Notes under the pieces: generated by a model | What the model saw: only the letters and a program-made list of their open reading frames with translations | What the model was told of the DNA's origin: nothing | Database searches by the model: none | DNA from: Yponomeuta sedellus | Lineage: Eukaryota; Arthropoda; Insecta; Lepidoptera; Yponomeutidae | Length of the DNA: 64,000 nt | Direction of reading: 5' to 3' | NCBI GenBank assembly: GCA_934045075.1 | Contig: OW203725.1 | Coordinates: 16,490,269 to 16,554,268, forward strand | Shown: positions 1 through 9,455 of the stretch, piece after piece | Layout of the letters: every line of letters starts with the position of its first letter | Position numbering within the stretch: position 1 is the first letter of the stretch | Position numbers and translations under genes: made by a program

Positions 1-116
1 TCCGGTGAGTCGCCCATTAGCTCAGTTGGAAAGAGCGCTGGCACGGATAGCCAGAGGTCGCGGGTTAGAATCCCGGCATGGGTGGAAATTTTAGCCTCTA
101 AATAGGTTTTTAAGTT
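1..116 (+). mobile_element. tRNA-derived fold-back repeat, partial copy (family T)
   Basis: The copy runs into the left window edge. It holds a tRNA-like body with an A-box-like TTAGCTCAGTTGG, an anticodon-arm-like CTGGC/GCCAG stem and a B-box-like GGTTAGAATCC (degenerate against the family GGTTCGAATCC). It ends at the family terminus, GGTTTTTAA on this strand. The anticodon loop ACGGATA lacks U33, so this is not a functional tRNA. Related copies lie at 13.0, 13.4, 15.1, 18.8, 20.7, 24.8 and 57.3 kb. Confidence 0.8.
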
Positions 117-714
117 AAAATTAAACAAATATCCTGAACGGAGATTGAGCGGGGTCGTGTATGCTTCTCACTCTATTACTGAGCCAACTGTCCTGCAGCG
201 GTGCAGGAGGCTCCAAGAGGAGCGCGACTCGGAAGTTTTCGGGTGCATTCGTTATGCATTGGGCGAGTCCGCGATCTTCACACCTTGGAGTGGCACTATG
301 CTTACATTGGAGGGAAACTATGGAGCTTTGGATTGGTGGCGTCTTACACAATTACAAAATATGTAGAAAAGTACATAGTAAAATAATTATAAATGACTTT
401 AGTTTTCTTCTTTCTAATTACTTTCAACACGCATTTATTAGTTTAATTTGTATGTAATTTGCAAGTTTAAAAGTGAAATACCTGCTTATAATGTATGGTG
501 AAGAAACCACAATCAACATGCATTTATTAAAAATAGCTGAAAACTGCCCTATTTACACAAAAGTTTAATCACACCTGTATATAAAGTAAACTCCATTAGG
601 TACTTTGTGGCGGTGTTAACCTTTACAGCATTTTTTTACGTATCTTAATTTATTATACAAAATTTTAAATTATGTCACCCATTCCAGATTTCTTGTGGAT
701 TTTCATTGTTACCA
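117..714. other. No gene recognised
   Basis: Positions 150-350 are more GC-rich and open in several frames, but no frame gives a protein I recognise. The rest is AT-rich without clear structure. Positions 660-710 resemble 24790-24835 (words CACCCATTC and GGATTTTCA), so this is the edge of a dispersed repeat that continues into the tandem duplication that follows. Confidence 0.4.
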
Positions 715-1030
715 CAGCTTTTGACGAAACACTACTATTTATAACTTTTTAATTACTTGCAAATTATCTTTTATCGTTTATACTGTATTTCATCAGTTTC
801 TATCCACAGGAGTTATAAATGTAAGCACAATGTTTTCGGAGTCGTATAAATTTTAGTGTTTAAATTTACCACATCAAATATACCTCAGCTTTTGACGAAA
901 CACTACTATTTATAACTTTTTAATTACTTGCAAATTATCTTTTATCGTTTATACTGTATTTCATCAGTTTCTATCCACAGCAGTTATAAATGTAAGCACA
1001 ATTTTTTCGGAGTCGTATAAATTTTATTGT
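715..1030. repeat. Tandem duplication, 171-bp period, two copies
   Basis: The segment beginning CAGCTTTTGACGAAACACTA occurs at 715 and again at 886. The copies differ at only a few positions by eye. Weaker relatives of the same unit are at 24998-25030 and 35378-35480, so the unit belongs to a dispersed family duplicated locally. Confidence 0.85.
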
Positions 1031-1309
1031 TAGTTGACACAAGAAACCGTTTTAACTTTAACTCCCCACCCCTAAATTTTACTAAGAATCACCATCGCAA
1101 ATAATTAAAAATAATTCAGCCGCCTTTTACTCTGAGAAGGTATTTAATTTCGAAACACATTATGTTTTAAATTATATATAGGTACTTGAATTTTTATCGG
1201 AAGAGTCCGACTAGGTTTCGTTCTGAAATATAAAACAAACCCGTTATACAAAGGGTTGATAATTATCATTATACAAAACAAAAACATAAGGCTACACAAA
1301 CTCTAACAA

Positions 1310-1680
1310 CTTACCTAGCCCGCGCTTTGCACCAAACGAGCTGTTGCGTAGCAGTTTTGCATACAGCCGTTCTCAGCTCAGCAAACGAATGGGGAGCATA
1401 GAAACGGTAAATGGAATGAAAACATTCGAGTTTCGTTTTCATTCATTTAATTAGTCGACAGCGGAGTTTTAAGCGAGGCGCCACTGCGTCGGCCGCTCCC
1501 CCCCTCTCGCCCGGTGTTGGCTAGACGATATTTGTGTGCCGATTTGTGAACACTTTTTATTAATTTTATTGCTTACCCGAGTCATGGCCGAATGAATTGA
1601 GTGAAGGGTTTGTCCTACCCGAATTAATTTCGTTACGGATATTTTGGATGATCTGTTGCAATGGCCAAGCACAATTAAGA
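1310..1680 (+). other. CpG-richer low-repeat stretch; possible promoter or 5' exon
   Basis: Positions 1440-1530 are GC-rich within AT-rich DNA, including the words GAGGCGCCACTGCGTCGGCC and CTCTCGCCCGG, and lack the repeat signatures seen elsewhere in the window. No TATA box, convincing ORF or splice site settles a function. Degenerate repeat DNA is the alternative. Confidence 0.2.
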
Positions 1681-1744
1681 GTAATGCACCTGTTTATATT
1701 TGTATCGTTGTATGATTAAACAAGGTAGGCCCAGTAATAAACCA

Positions 1745-1925
1745 TGACATATCTAGTCTCAATACGATGACGGAGGTTAAGAGTTCGATCCCAGTTGAGG
1801 GACGCCGTACATTGCACAAATGGCCTCAGTCAAGAAGTATTTCTATTTGAATTCCTTTCCGTGCTAAAATAGCACAGGGTACCCTAGTTTGGGGCCAGGG
1901 CAAATAATTATTTTGTGTGGAAGTT
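1745..1925 (+). mobile_element. tRNA-derived SINE, degraded
   Basis: A B-box-like GAGTTCGATCCCAG at 1780-1793 is followed by body sequence (GCACAAATGGCCTCAG, then AGCACAGGGTACCCTAG and TTTGGGGCCAGGGC). These body words recur at 16535-16570 and, on the minus strand, at 51064-51150. The A-box side is not clear. Confidence 0.5.
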
Positions 1926-2440
1926 ATTATTATATTAAAGTCGACCGCATCACATAAAATAAAGCAAAAACTTAGCTGTCAGCTGAGTTTCGTAAATAAA
2001 TCGACCTCAATTAGTACCAACACCAAATCTGTTTATTTATTAAAGAGGATGGAATAAAGTACTTAAGTACGAGTGATGCACAGTCGCGAAGGGTTTGCTC
2101 AGACATATAATTATTTCCGTTTACACTGTTTAGATTCAATAAAATAAGAGTTTTTGAATTAGACTACAATATATTTTTGTGAACTACATAGTAAAATCCA
2201 TCATTGGCTGCATGTACAAATTATTAAGTAAATATTATACTAACTATTTATTTTAATTGTATTGCTGTGGATTTTTGTTGAGTAAATAAAATAAAAAATA
2301 AACTGTAGGGGGGGAAATTGAGCACTTGGTGCAATCGGTAGGATTACTAGTACTACTAGATGTTGGTTTTTGTGTTGACGGCTCTTTGTCAAAAAATTCT
2401 AACCACACCTCCTCGCGATACTTTCTGGTTACTGAGAATA
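1926..2440. other. AT-rich stretch without recognisable feature
   Basis: No ORF of note, no tRNA-like box pair and no inverted repeat was seen. A G-run occurs near 2308. Confidence 0.4.
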
Positions 2441-2950
2441 CGTTATCGGGGGGCCTAGCTTATAAATACGGAGTGTTTTTGCGGTGACGGTCACTTGTAA
2501 GCCTGAGGATGCCTCGTGTTATAGGCAAAACGCGTGTGTTGCTTCTGCTTGAAAAAGTCGGAGGGAGGGCGGTGCATTAACTACTCGCATGGTGCTTGTG
2601 AGATTTTTGGCGGAATTTAGCAAAGTAATTTTAATGCTGGTTTCTAACTTGTTTCAGGCCAACGTGGCAGGGCGACACACCAAGACGCATTGGCCAGCGT
2701 AGTGTTTTGCGGCTAAAATCCTTCTCATGAATCATGAATCTCGCTAAAAAACCCCGCCTTCAGTCCCCAGCAGTCACGCTATTTTCAATTCCAACAGCGT
2801 TTACGGATCGGCGGGGCAGAGAACCCAAAAAGTCTCCGGTAGAGATCCGGCGACCAAACCAAACTGACCCTAGATTTAATACAAGTAACTTACGAGAAGG
2901 TACGCGATTTCATCAATTACTTTACGAACTGGATTTAATTGTATGAGATG
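2441..2950 (+). repeat. Unclassified interspersed repeat with TATA-like box
   Basis: The segment contains TATAAATACGGAG at 2461-2473, then CCTGAGGATGCC and GCAAAACGCGTGTG. This arrangement resembles repeated DNA common in Lepidoptera. The 70-codon ORF at 2734-2946 has no recognised domain. An LTR or Penelope-like origin is possible, but no terminal repeat or coding motif supports either. Confidence 0.3.
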
Positions 2951-2984
2951 TCTTAGGGTTCTCTGAAGTGAGGCGACAGATATC

Positions 2985-3235
2985 TTAGCCTCCGGTACAT
3001 TTGGTAAGGCGGAAAAACAGCCGTTGGAATAAGGTACGTGTAGGCCACTGAGGCCAAGAACGGATCAACTGTCGGTGTGCAGACCACGAGCCCGGTGGGC
3101 CGACGACATTGTGAAAGCGGCTGGGGGAAACATTGAACGAGACTAGCAAAGGACCGGATGGGTAGGCGTGAAACAGGAGAGGCCTATGGCTAACTGTGGA
3201 CTCTCTTTTTGGACTGATTATATAGATATACACCG
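2985..3235 (+). pseudogene. RTE-type LINE ORF C-terminal fragment
   Basis: Reading from about 3083, the frame gives a stretch with the core RWADDIVKAAG followed by a stop and then a tryptophan-containing segment. This matches the Rx-W-x-DDI...G...W block typical of the C-terminus of RTE/BovB-like endonuclease-reverse transcriptases. The frame is broken upstream and downstream, so this is a dead 5'-truncated copy. The subfamily is not resolved. Confidence 0.5.
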
Positions 3236-3354
3236 TAAACAGGCTGTAACGAAATCACCGGACCTATGCAAACAGAGGCAAGTTCAACCTTGTCAATATC
3301 ACCTCTGTTATGGGATATAAAAAAACCCCAACCGGAAGCCAGAGTGATTGCATG

Positions 3355-3460
3355 TAGCTAATGTTGAGGAAGCGAAAACGGTTTTATAGGATCATGGCAA
3401 GTGGAAACCTTGCTGTTTACCCACCCGGTAAACAGGCGTGAGTTTATCTATAAATAAAAA
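3355..3460 (+). pseudogene. RTE LINE 3' end fragment
   Basis: The words GAGGAAGCGAAAACGGTT, GATCATGGCAAGTGG and ACAGGCGTGAGTTTAT parallel the end of the better RTE copy at 14610-14705 (EAKVV..DRGMW...SGIQA stop). It is degenerate and contains a stop in the homologous frame. Confidence 0.55.
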
Positions 3461-4089
3461 TATAAGTATCTAATGTTTCGTATTTTAGGCGTCACATAGC
3501 TTAAAAACTCAATTCCATGACAAATGTATGATTCGCAATACGCTAGCGCCGATATCTATGTAAGTTATGTGCTCATGTTATCTAAATGGCAAGTTCCTAA
3601 TAAGTCATCTTAGGTTTTGCCTTAAGATGCGAATCTACGGTAAAGTACGAGGCAGCACAATAAACTTCACAAGCGTAAGTAGGTTTCGATACACTGCGCT
3701 AAGCCTTAGGTGAAGTCTACATTCATAAGAAGAGGCGTCGCACCTACCGTGTCCGGCATTACTGCTAATACTCTCGGGCACGAATTTAACAAAAAAAAAA
3801 AAAAAACAACCAAATATGCGCGCAGTGTAAGGTTCCACAATATGTGGACCTAAAAGGAGGGGTTACGAAATGATGAAATGACCTATTAAAGCCAGTTCAA
3901 TGCATGAGTTCTATGTTTCATAATAATTATGTAATTAAGGACTTTGAAGTTTGAAGTTTTTTTGGTCCATCTTTCTTCCAAAATAATCTAGATCTTGAAA
4001 TGGACCCTAGTAACTTGTAACGTTTATTAAGTAACAGTTTCTTTGCTACTTTGAATAAAACCATTTTGATTTGATATGTTAACATTACA
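3461..4089. other. No gene recognised
   Basis: AT-rich DNA with a 17-bp A-run at about 3790. The open frame across the A-run on the minus strand (3635-3838) is low complexity and has no recognisable domain. Confidence 0.35.
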
Positions 4090-4270
4090 TCACATAACAT
4101 TTACATGCAGGCACATACATTGCTTCTGGCCACACACTAGTATACCCTGTGTCATGGAACCAGAAACAGCGACATTACAAACATGTAAACATCCAAGACC
4201 TGGGGTTTTTTTTTTGTTTCGGCCAGGATACAAACCGGGGACCTTTCGCACTACCGGTGCGCCATAGAGG
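4090..4270 (-). mobile_element. tRNA-derived SINE, family A
   Basis: Read on the minus strand: a B-box-like remnant (GGTTTGTATCCTGG), a poly-A stretch, CCAGGTCTTGGATGTTTACA, then GGGTATACTAGTGTGTGGCC and a tail AATGTTATGTGATG. The same body appears at 22861, 40561, 55935 and 60513. The 3' end of copies is a (GTTGT)n or TTATGTG tract. Confidence 0.75.
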
Positions 4271-4620
4271 CAGTCTATCTGCTTTACATAACCACCTAAC
4301 AACTTCATCAAAGTATTTTTCAATGGAATTTTTGCGAAGTCTTATTTTTACAAATTTGTCAATTTTCATTCGTTAATCCGCCCTATGATAGATTACGTTA
4401 ACCTGCAACTGTGACAGTTTGTCGTTTAACTTAATTTTACACGAAACACCTTTTTCCTTACAATACATAGAAGGCGTTCGTTCAGATATGGCGGTTTTGT
4501 TGGTGTATCATCCATGCCGGACACGCAAATTGGTAATATTCCCAGGCATGGAGTATATACGTCAATAGTCACACAAGAGTAAACGTTAGATCCGATGCGG
4601 AGAAAATAAACAAAAAAATA
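4271..4620. other. No gene recognised
   Basis: Mixed AT-rich sequence without ORF, box pair or repeat match found by eye. Confidence 0.35.
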
Positions 4621-4628
4621 AATATTTA

Positions 4629-4811
4629 GTATTTTCTAAGGTTAACACGAGCAGTAGACATAATTAAAACTGTTTTTATACAGATTTATGCTCGTTTATT
4701 ACATTTTTTACAATTTTCCAACGTTTTGGCACCTGAAAAAGTGCCGAAACGTTGAAAAATTGTAAAAAATTTAATAAACGAGCATAAATCCGTATAAAAC
4801 CGTTTTAATTA
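4629..4811. mobile_element. Foldback/MITE hairpin with ~70-bp arms
   Basis: Arms 4662-4732 and 4741-4810 are nearly perfect inverted repeats around an 8-base loop (CTGAAAAA). The left side continues outward as TTCTAAGGTTAACACGAGC. A second, half copy sits at 45438-45560, which shows that the element is dispersed. No coding capacity. Confidence 0.8.
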
Positions 4812-5259
4812 AAAAAATATTTACCTATGAAAAAACGTGCTGTATACTTTAAACTGTGCTGTATAAAGCGGGAATTGCATTTAATAAAGGTAGTAGAACC
4901 CCTTTTTCAGCCAGGAAATAGGAAAATAGTAGCTGCTATTTTAAGAAAACAATAATGAATCAGTGCTTTTGGCCACTCGCTAGAAGTACTCGAGTATACC
5001 CCTTTTACCGTCACCAATCTGTGCATAACGGTTAGGTTTAATTTTAGTTCGTTCACAACGAGCTTTTTGCGGAAGAAGTTTTTACTTCAATAAATCACCT
5101 AAGCTTTATCATTGTCCTTGAACTAAACTCGCCATCGCGTGTCAATTGTGAACGTAGCCTAACGGACACAAAAGGAGAGGATCAGAAAGCGATATCCTCA
5201 AAACGCCTTTTTAAAACCCACGCCGCTTTCCCCTTCTATACAATTACGTTTACCTTTCG
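4812..5259. other. No gene recognised
   Basis: AT-rich to 5160. No ORF of note and no structural element was found. Confidence 0.35.
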
Positions 5260-5800
5260 CAGCCAGTAGGTAGGTATTGTCAGCCTAGTGTAGCGGTGTG
5301 CTCTTAGCCTAAGATAGGCCGGCTCAGATCCGGCGCGGCCCAGGCGCCTCGTAAAGCATCGCGGGCCGACACTAAATGTCAATGTACAAGGGTACGCGCT
5401 GAGCAATCTGCCCGGAGATATCCTGGGGCCCACCTGGGTTGCTACTCACTATTTGGCGTCTACTACAGCGGCGCTGATACAGTGGATGTATCTGGCTACT
5501 AATGCATCTATTTATCTGTTCTGGTGGCTTTGTCTGAAGGTACATTGGTACAGTAGATGTTCGGTCGTACAGCGGAAGTACCTGGCTACTGATTCTGCTA
5601 ATCTGGTTTAGCGGCCTTGTCTAAAGTTACAGTGGGTACACCGAGGACTTGATTCTCTATTAAAGCCGACGCCTTAAATTGCCGCTTGGGTTTGACTATT
5701 TGGCAAATATATTAACCATCTATTGCTTAACCTGTTAGCGGCATTGCTTAACCTGTTAGCGGCTCGGCGTTTCAAATACCGAATGTACTAAATTCCGTCG
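5260..5800. repeat. GC-richer unclassified block with 21-bp tandem duplication
   Basis: 5290-5440 is GC-rich with TGTAGCGGTGTGC and GGCTCAGATCC spaced like degenerate pol III boxes. Further on, related phrases recur internally (TACCTGGCTACTGATTCTG near 5580 and TATCTGGCTACTAATGC near 5490). ATTGCTTAACCTGTTAGCGGC is repeated in tandem at about 5720-5762. Probably an old retroelement piece; no coding frame is recognised. Confidence 0.35.
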
Positions 5801-6287
5801 CTATAACCGGAAGGGTGGAGCGCGTACCCCATTTTACTAAAACTCCTCTAATTTATGTTTAGTTTTAGGTTAACCATCTTAATTTTTTTTTCTTTTATAT
5901 CATATAATAGGTTTGCTTAAAATATTACGAAACATCTCAGAAAATGGAGTTAGAAATAATATTAAAATGCAGTGGTCCTGAAAAATACCGATAAGCAAAC
6001 AATGTTTTTATCTTATTGCTTATAATATTCTGTATGCTTAATTATATATATTATTCCGTCACATCCGGCATTTAGCACGATATCCAGTAAATGACGTCAT
6101 TATTTGAAAAAAAAAAACACTTAGGTATGTTAGAATGTAGGACCGTTCGCTTATTGAGTAGACCCACTGCGTCACGGCGGACCTGGTCTCAACAAAAACA
6201 CGAGTCTCCCGAGTGTTGGCTTTTTTGAGGTAAAGGAAATCTTGTACTATAAAATGTGTGCCTAAAACTTGTTCCATTTATAGTAAT
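5801..6287. other. No gene recognised
   Basis: AT-rich DNA. The minus-strand frame at 6059-6277 is short and has no domain. Confidence 0.35.
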
Positions 6288-6390
6288 ATATTAAACGGGT
6301 CAAATCGCGATTATTGATTAGGTAAAACGTAATTACCTTAGTTCCCGACGTTTTACCTAATAAATAATCGCAATTTGACCCGTTTAATAT
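6288..6390. mobile_element. Short hairpin MITE
   Basis: The left arm ATATTAAACGGGTCAAAT.. and right arm ..ATTTGACCCGTTTAATAT are inverted over about 43 bp around a loop near ATTACCTTAGTTCCCG. The loop words TTAGGTAAAACGTA and TTCCCGAC, and downstream ATTAAGAAATACTA, reappear at 63333-63405. The family is therefore dispersed. Confidence 0.75.
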
Positions 6391-6940
6391 TTAACTATGT
6401 ATAAGTATCGCGCATCATTAAGAAATACTATTGTTCTATTTATGTTTTACGTTAATTGATTACAATGTACTATGGTACGAGTATATGTAGAAGTGGTAGT
6501 TGTCTCTGGGAAAAGTCTAACAAGATTAGTACAAGTTACACAATATAAGTTTCAGTGACGCATATATTTGCTAATCTTTCAGCCAAAATTGTTGTAAAAA
6601 TGTATGCACGTCTGTCTGTGTGCGACGCAAAAGATAACCCTCAAATGTCACATAGTGAAATTGTAACGATTTCCCCGGTCTGTGGATGTAAATACAGGAT
6701 GTTATTTATCTTACGATCTTACTAATCTAAACGTGTGAATGTTTCACTAAATCAAGGTTAAAAGGCTGTACAGATTTCAATTAAATTACTATCTAACTAT
6801 CTGGTTTACAATTACTATCTAACTATCTGGTTTACATCTATAATCTGTGGGAATAATGAATAACAGTCTCATTTGTAGAAATAATTAGTAAATCCTGCTA
6901 CTCAATTGATAAAAATGCATTAAACTTAAAATAATAAGTG
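6391..6940. other. No gene recognised
   Basis: AT-rich. The word ACTATCTAACTATCTGGTTTAC is duplicated in tandem around 6788-6835. No ORF. Confidence 0.35.
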
Positions 6941-6943
6941 ATA

Positions 6944-7025
6944 GAAAAGACGACTGAAAGAGGATGTCATGACCAAAATTGAGAAATGAATTTCCGGAGA
7001 GAAGGAAAAGGGAAATAGTGAAGAC
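6944..7025 (+). pseudogene. RTE LINE C-terminal scrap
   Basis: The frame from about 6951 reads RLKEDVMTKIEK and then a stop. This matches the GLKEDVMTRIEKGML block of the copy at 14370-14420. Only about 25 codons remain. Confidence 0.5.
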
Positions 7026-7039
7026 ATAACTATATCGAG

Positions 7040-7215
7040 TTAATGCGGAGTTGACTAGTCTCTGAATCTATGGCCAAGACTTCTTTTTCCCAGTTACGGA
7101 CATTTGTGAATTTGTAGGAATACCGCTCGCTAGTCGTGAAGGAAAACCTCATGAGGAAACCTGAGTGTCTGAGGTGTTTACATACCTCAGCACTTGAAAC
7201 TATCAAACCACCTAT
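7040..7215 (+). mobile_element. tRNA-SINE body fragment, family C
   Basis: TTACGGACATTTGTGAATTTG, the block GGAAAACCTCATGAGGAAACC and TGTCTGAGGTGTTTACATAC match the body of the SINE at 19665-19900. The tRNA-like head is missing or degraded. The 75-codon minus ORF here is an artefact of the repeat. Confidence 0.6.
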
Positions 7216-7900
7216 AGAAACATACATACTAGAAAAAAAGTGGGATTTAGTCCCCAAATTTTAAAGTGATTAAGAGTGTCTTAAGCTAAAAGTAGCAACT
7301 TTAACAACTACTTCAGTTAAAAACCTATTTTACCTACCAACCTACCTATTTTAAAAACCGTTCTGGTATCTCCATTTAAAAGTACTCGTACATATACGCC
7401 CTTTTCTTCCCTTTGAAATATATGATTATATCTTGTGGTCCTTTCTAACCTGTTTTGTATCAAATGACTGTATTTTTTTCAAATATCCACGCTTGGACAG
7501 TGACGCATAATTTGTTCATTGAACGGGCAAAGCTGTTAATTTTTAATTGATTTTCGACTCTATTTCAAAGAAGGTTCAATGTATAGTTGAAACCACGTTA
7601 AAGGGTTAATAAACAAAACATCAACCTGTACATCACAGCACAGTACAATATTGTACCTAGCTCACTATGGAAGCTCCGCCCGCCGCCCTCTCCGCAACAT
7701 AAAATTTTATGACCGTGGATATTTATTATTTATACAGTTTTATGGACATGCAATAGATTCTATTTCGTGTTTCGTGTTGTGCCGCCTCTGAAACTGTGGG
7801 ATTAGTGTTTTTGTGCCTTTGATCGTTGGGTGGAGCTAGCTTAAGAACGAATGCGAGTTGAGGCGTCTTATCAATGAAGAACGCACTACACGTTTCCTTT
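7216..7900. other. No gene recognised
   Basis: AT-rich. The minus ORF at 7726-8034 overlaps the following lepidopteran repeat fragment and has no domain. Confidence 0.35.
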
Positions 7901-7904
7901 TTAT

Positions 7905-8040
7905 CTACAACTAGCTGTGTCCGCGGTGTTACCCGCGGTTTATTAGGGCATAATATATGTTGCAGCAGTAAAAGCAGCTTTTTTCTGTGGGTAGATTCGA
8001 AATAGGAAAGATCAAAAGTAATTTGCTCCCACATTTTTAT
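7905..8040 (+). repeat. Lepidopteran interspersed repeat fragment
   Basis: The segment opens with CTAGCTGTGTCCGCGGTG then TTACCCGCGG, a head also present at 50977-51005. I know this head as a widespread lepidopteran SINE/RTE-like sequence. Confidence 0.5.
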
Positions 8041-8194
8041 TCATTTTAAAATACCTATACTTACTTTTAAAGTGCGAAATTGTATTTAATTGATAGCACA
8101 GAGTTGTACAGTCCAGGGGTTATGTGATAACCAGCACACTTAACTACCATATCACCACAACTTCACCTCAAACAACGGTCCCAACAGCTGCACT

Positions 8195-8974
8195 ATGCCG
8201 AACAACCATTTGGACACAATGGCTGCCCTAACCAGTCTGGAGAAGAAATTCACAGCAAGTATGGCCTCATTTGAATCAAGAATGTCATTAGCTGCACCCA
8301 CTCCTACAACTATGGAGCAGCTGGCCAATGAGTTTGCTGTCTTCAAGTTATGCATGCTGGAGGCGATCGAGCTACTCCGGGCACAGTTGACAGCCTTCGG
8401 TACACAGTTGGATGACATCGACAATGCGGGGCGAAGGAAGTTCCTTTGTCTGCTGGGTGTTAATGAGGCAGACGATGAGAACCTGAGCTCCCGAGTGACC
8501 GATGTGTGCATACAAAAGCTCAAACTGGAGAAGTTTACAGCAGAGGACATCAAAACATGTTATCGTCTTGGAAAACCATCCAAGAACCAAACTCGACCAC
8601 GACCCATCTTGGTAAGGTACCGCAGTATGTCAGTTCGTTCCGAAGTGTGGCAAAACAAGAAGGCTCTTAAAGGTAGTGGCATCACGGTGACCGAATTTCT
8701 GACCCCAAGGCGTAGAGAGCTGTTCCTTGAGGCTAGACGTCGCCATGGCATCCATAGGTGTTGGTCGCTAGACGGGGTCGTATATGTGAAGCTTCCAGAT
8801 GGTCAAAAGATCCGACTCGACACTCTACAGCAATTAGATCAGCTGGACCCAACGTCTGCCGAGTCAACGGCGGCCGAGTCTCCAAAGATGCCTGGGCCAC
8901 CAGCGCCTGTTGCTTCCAAAGTCCAGAAGGCTTCCACAAGATCCACCAGACGTACTCAGCCTCCGAGGAAATAG
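8195..8974 (+). CDS. LINE ORF1 protein (nucleic-acid-binding, L1/CR1 type)
   Basis: 259 codons, intact. Such ORF1 proteins bind the element RNA and act as chaperones in the retrotransposition particle. The N-terminal ~60 residues are helical with heptad-like spacing. Residues ~80-170 hold the RNA-binding-like core (FLCLLGVNEADDENL..., then the basic YRLGKPSKNQTRPRPILVRYRS). ~170-215 look like the C-terminal domain (TPRRRELFLEARRRHGIHRCW...VYVKL). The tail is rich in Pro, Ala, Ser and Arg. The ATG at 8195 is the first in-frame start; a second candidate is M9 (8219). The protein lies 481 bp upstream of ORF2 of the same element. No zinc knuckle was seen. The role is inferred from position and overall layout, not from a strict domain match. 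Confidence 0.75.
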   Translation: MPNNHLDTMAALTSLEKKFTASMASFESRMSLAAPTPTTMEQLANEFAVFKLCMLEAIELLRAQLTAFGTQLDDIDNAGRRKFLCLLGVNEADDENLSSRVTDVCIQKLKLEKFTAEDIKTCYRLGKPSKNQTRPRPILVRYRSMSVRSEVWQNKKALKGSGITVTEFLTPRRRELFLEARRRHGIHRCWSLDGVVYVKLPDGQKIRLDTLQQLDQLDPTSAESTAAESPKMPGPPAPVASKVQKASTRSTRRTQPPRK

Positions 8975-9119
8975 ACGGGAAGTGACACAATTATGTCACC
9001 GATATTGTTAACTTTGAGTAGAGGTTAACCTTAGCATCCTTGCCAAGAGTGTTCTCCTGAGATAACATAATAATATCACTGTATCGCTTCTGTCGTTTAT
9101 TCTCTTTTGTAGTGTACCG

Positions 9120-9145
9120 CTAACCGCTTCTTACTTTTTTTTTTT
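9120..9145. repeat. Poly-T tract in LINE spacer
   Basis: A T-run of about 13 in the ORF1-ORF2 spacer. The spacer also carries a (TA)n tract at 9357-9371 and holds no ORF. A 481-bp spacer is longer than the few tens of bases that I see between the ORFs of the other CR1-like element at 26.6 kb. Confidence 0.6.
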
Positions 9146-9455
9146 TTCTCGTATTGTTATTGTTACCACAGAATAACTGTCTATTTTTACTGTCGTGTTT
9201 CTGACAGTTACCACAGAGCGACATTCGGTTACGTTCTGAAACTTATATTTTATATTTATGATTGTCGATAATTCCACAACTTTGTTTACACTATCTGGTG
9301 AACCGGTAGTTGACGTGTAACTGGGCTTTGCTATAATCTTCTGCTTTGCTCGGTGTATATATATATATATATTTATTTGTTTATTTACTGTATTTATTTA
9401 AAATTACCCATATCTAACTTATTAATTTTTATGTATATTTACTTAACTACATAAA

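Noticed and set aside
5290..5345. tRNA-derived SINE head at 5.3 kb
   Set aside because: Box-like words are present, but stems do not pair and no body is shared with another copy; left as unclassified.
8152..8553. 133-codon minus-strand ORF
   Set aside because: Antisense of LINE ORF1.
9357..9371. TATA promoter before LINE ORF2
   Set aside because: A simple (TA)n tract; LINE ORF2 is not known to use its own promoter.
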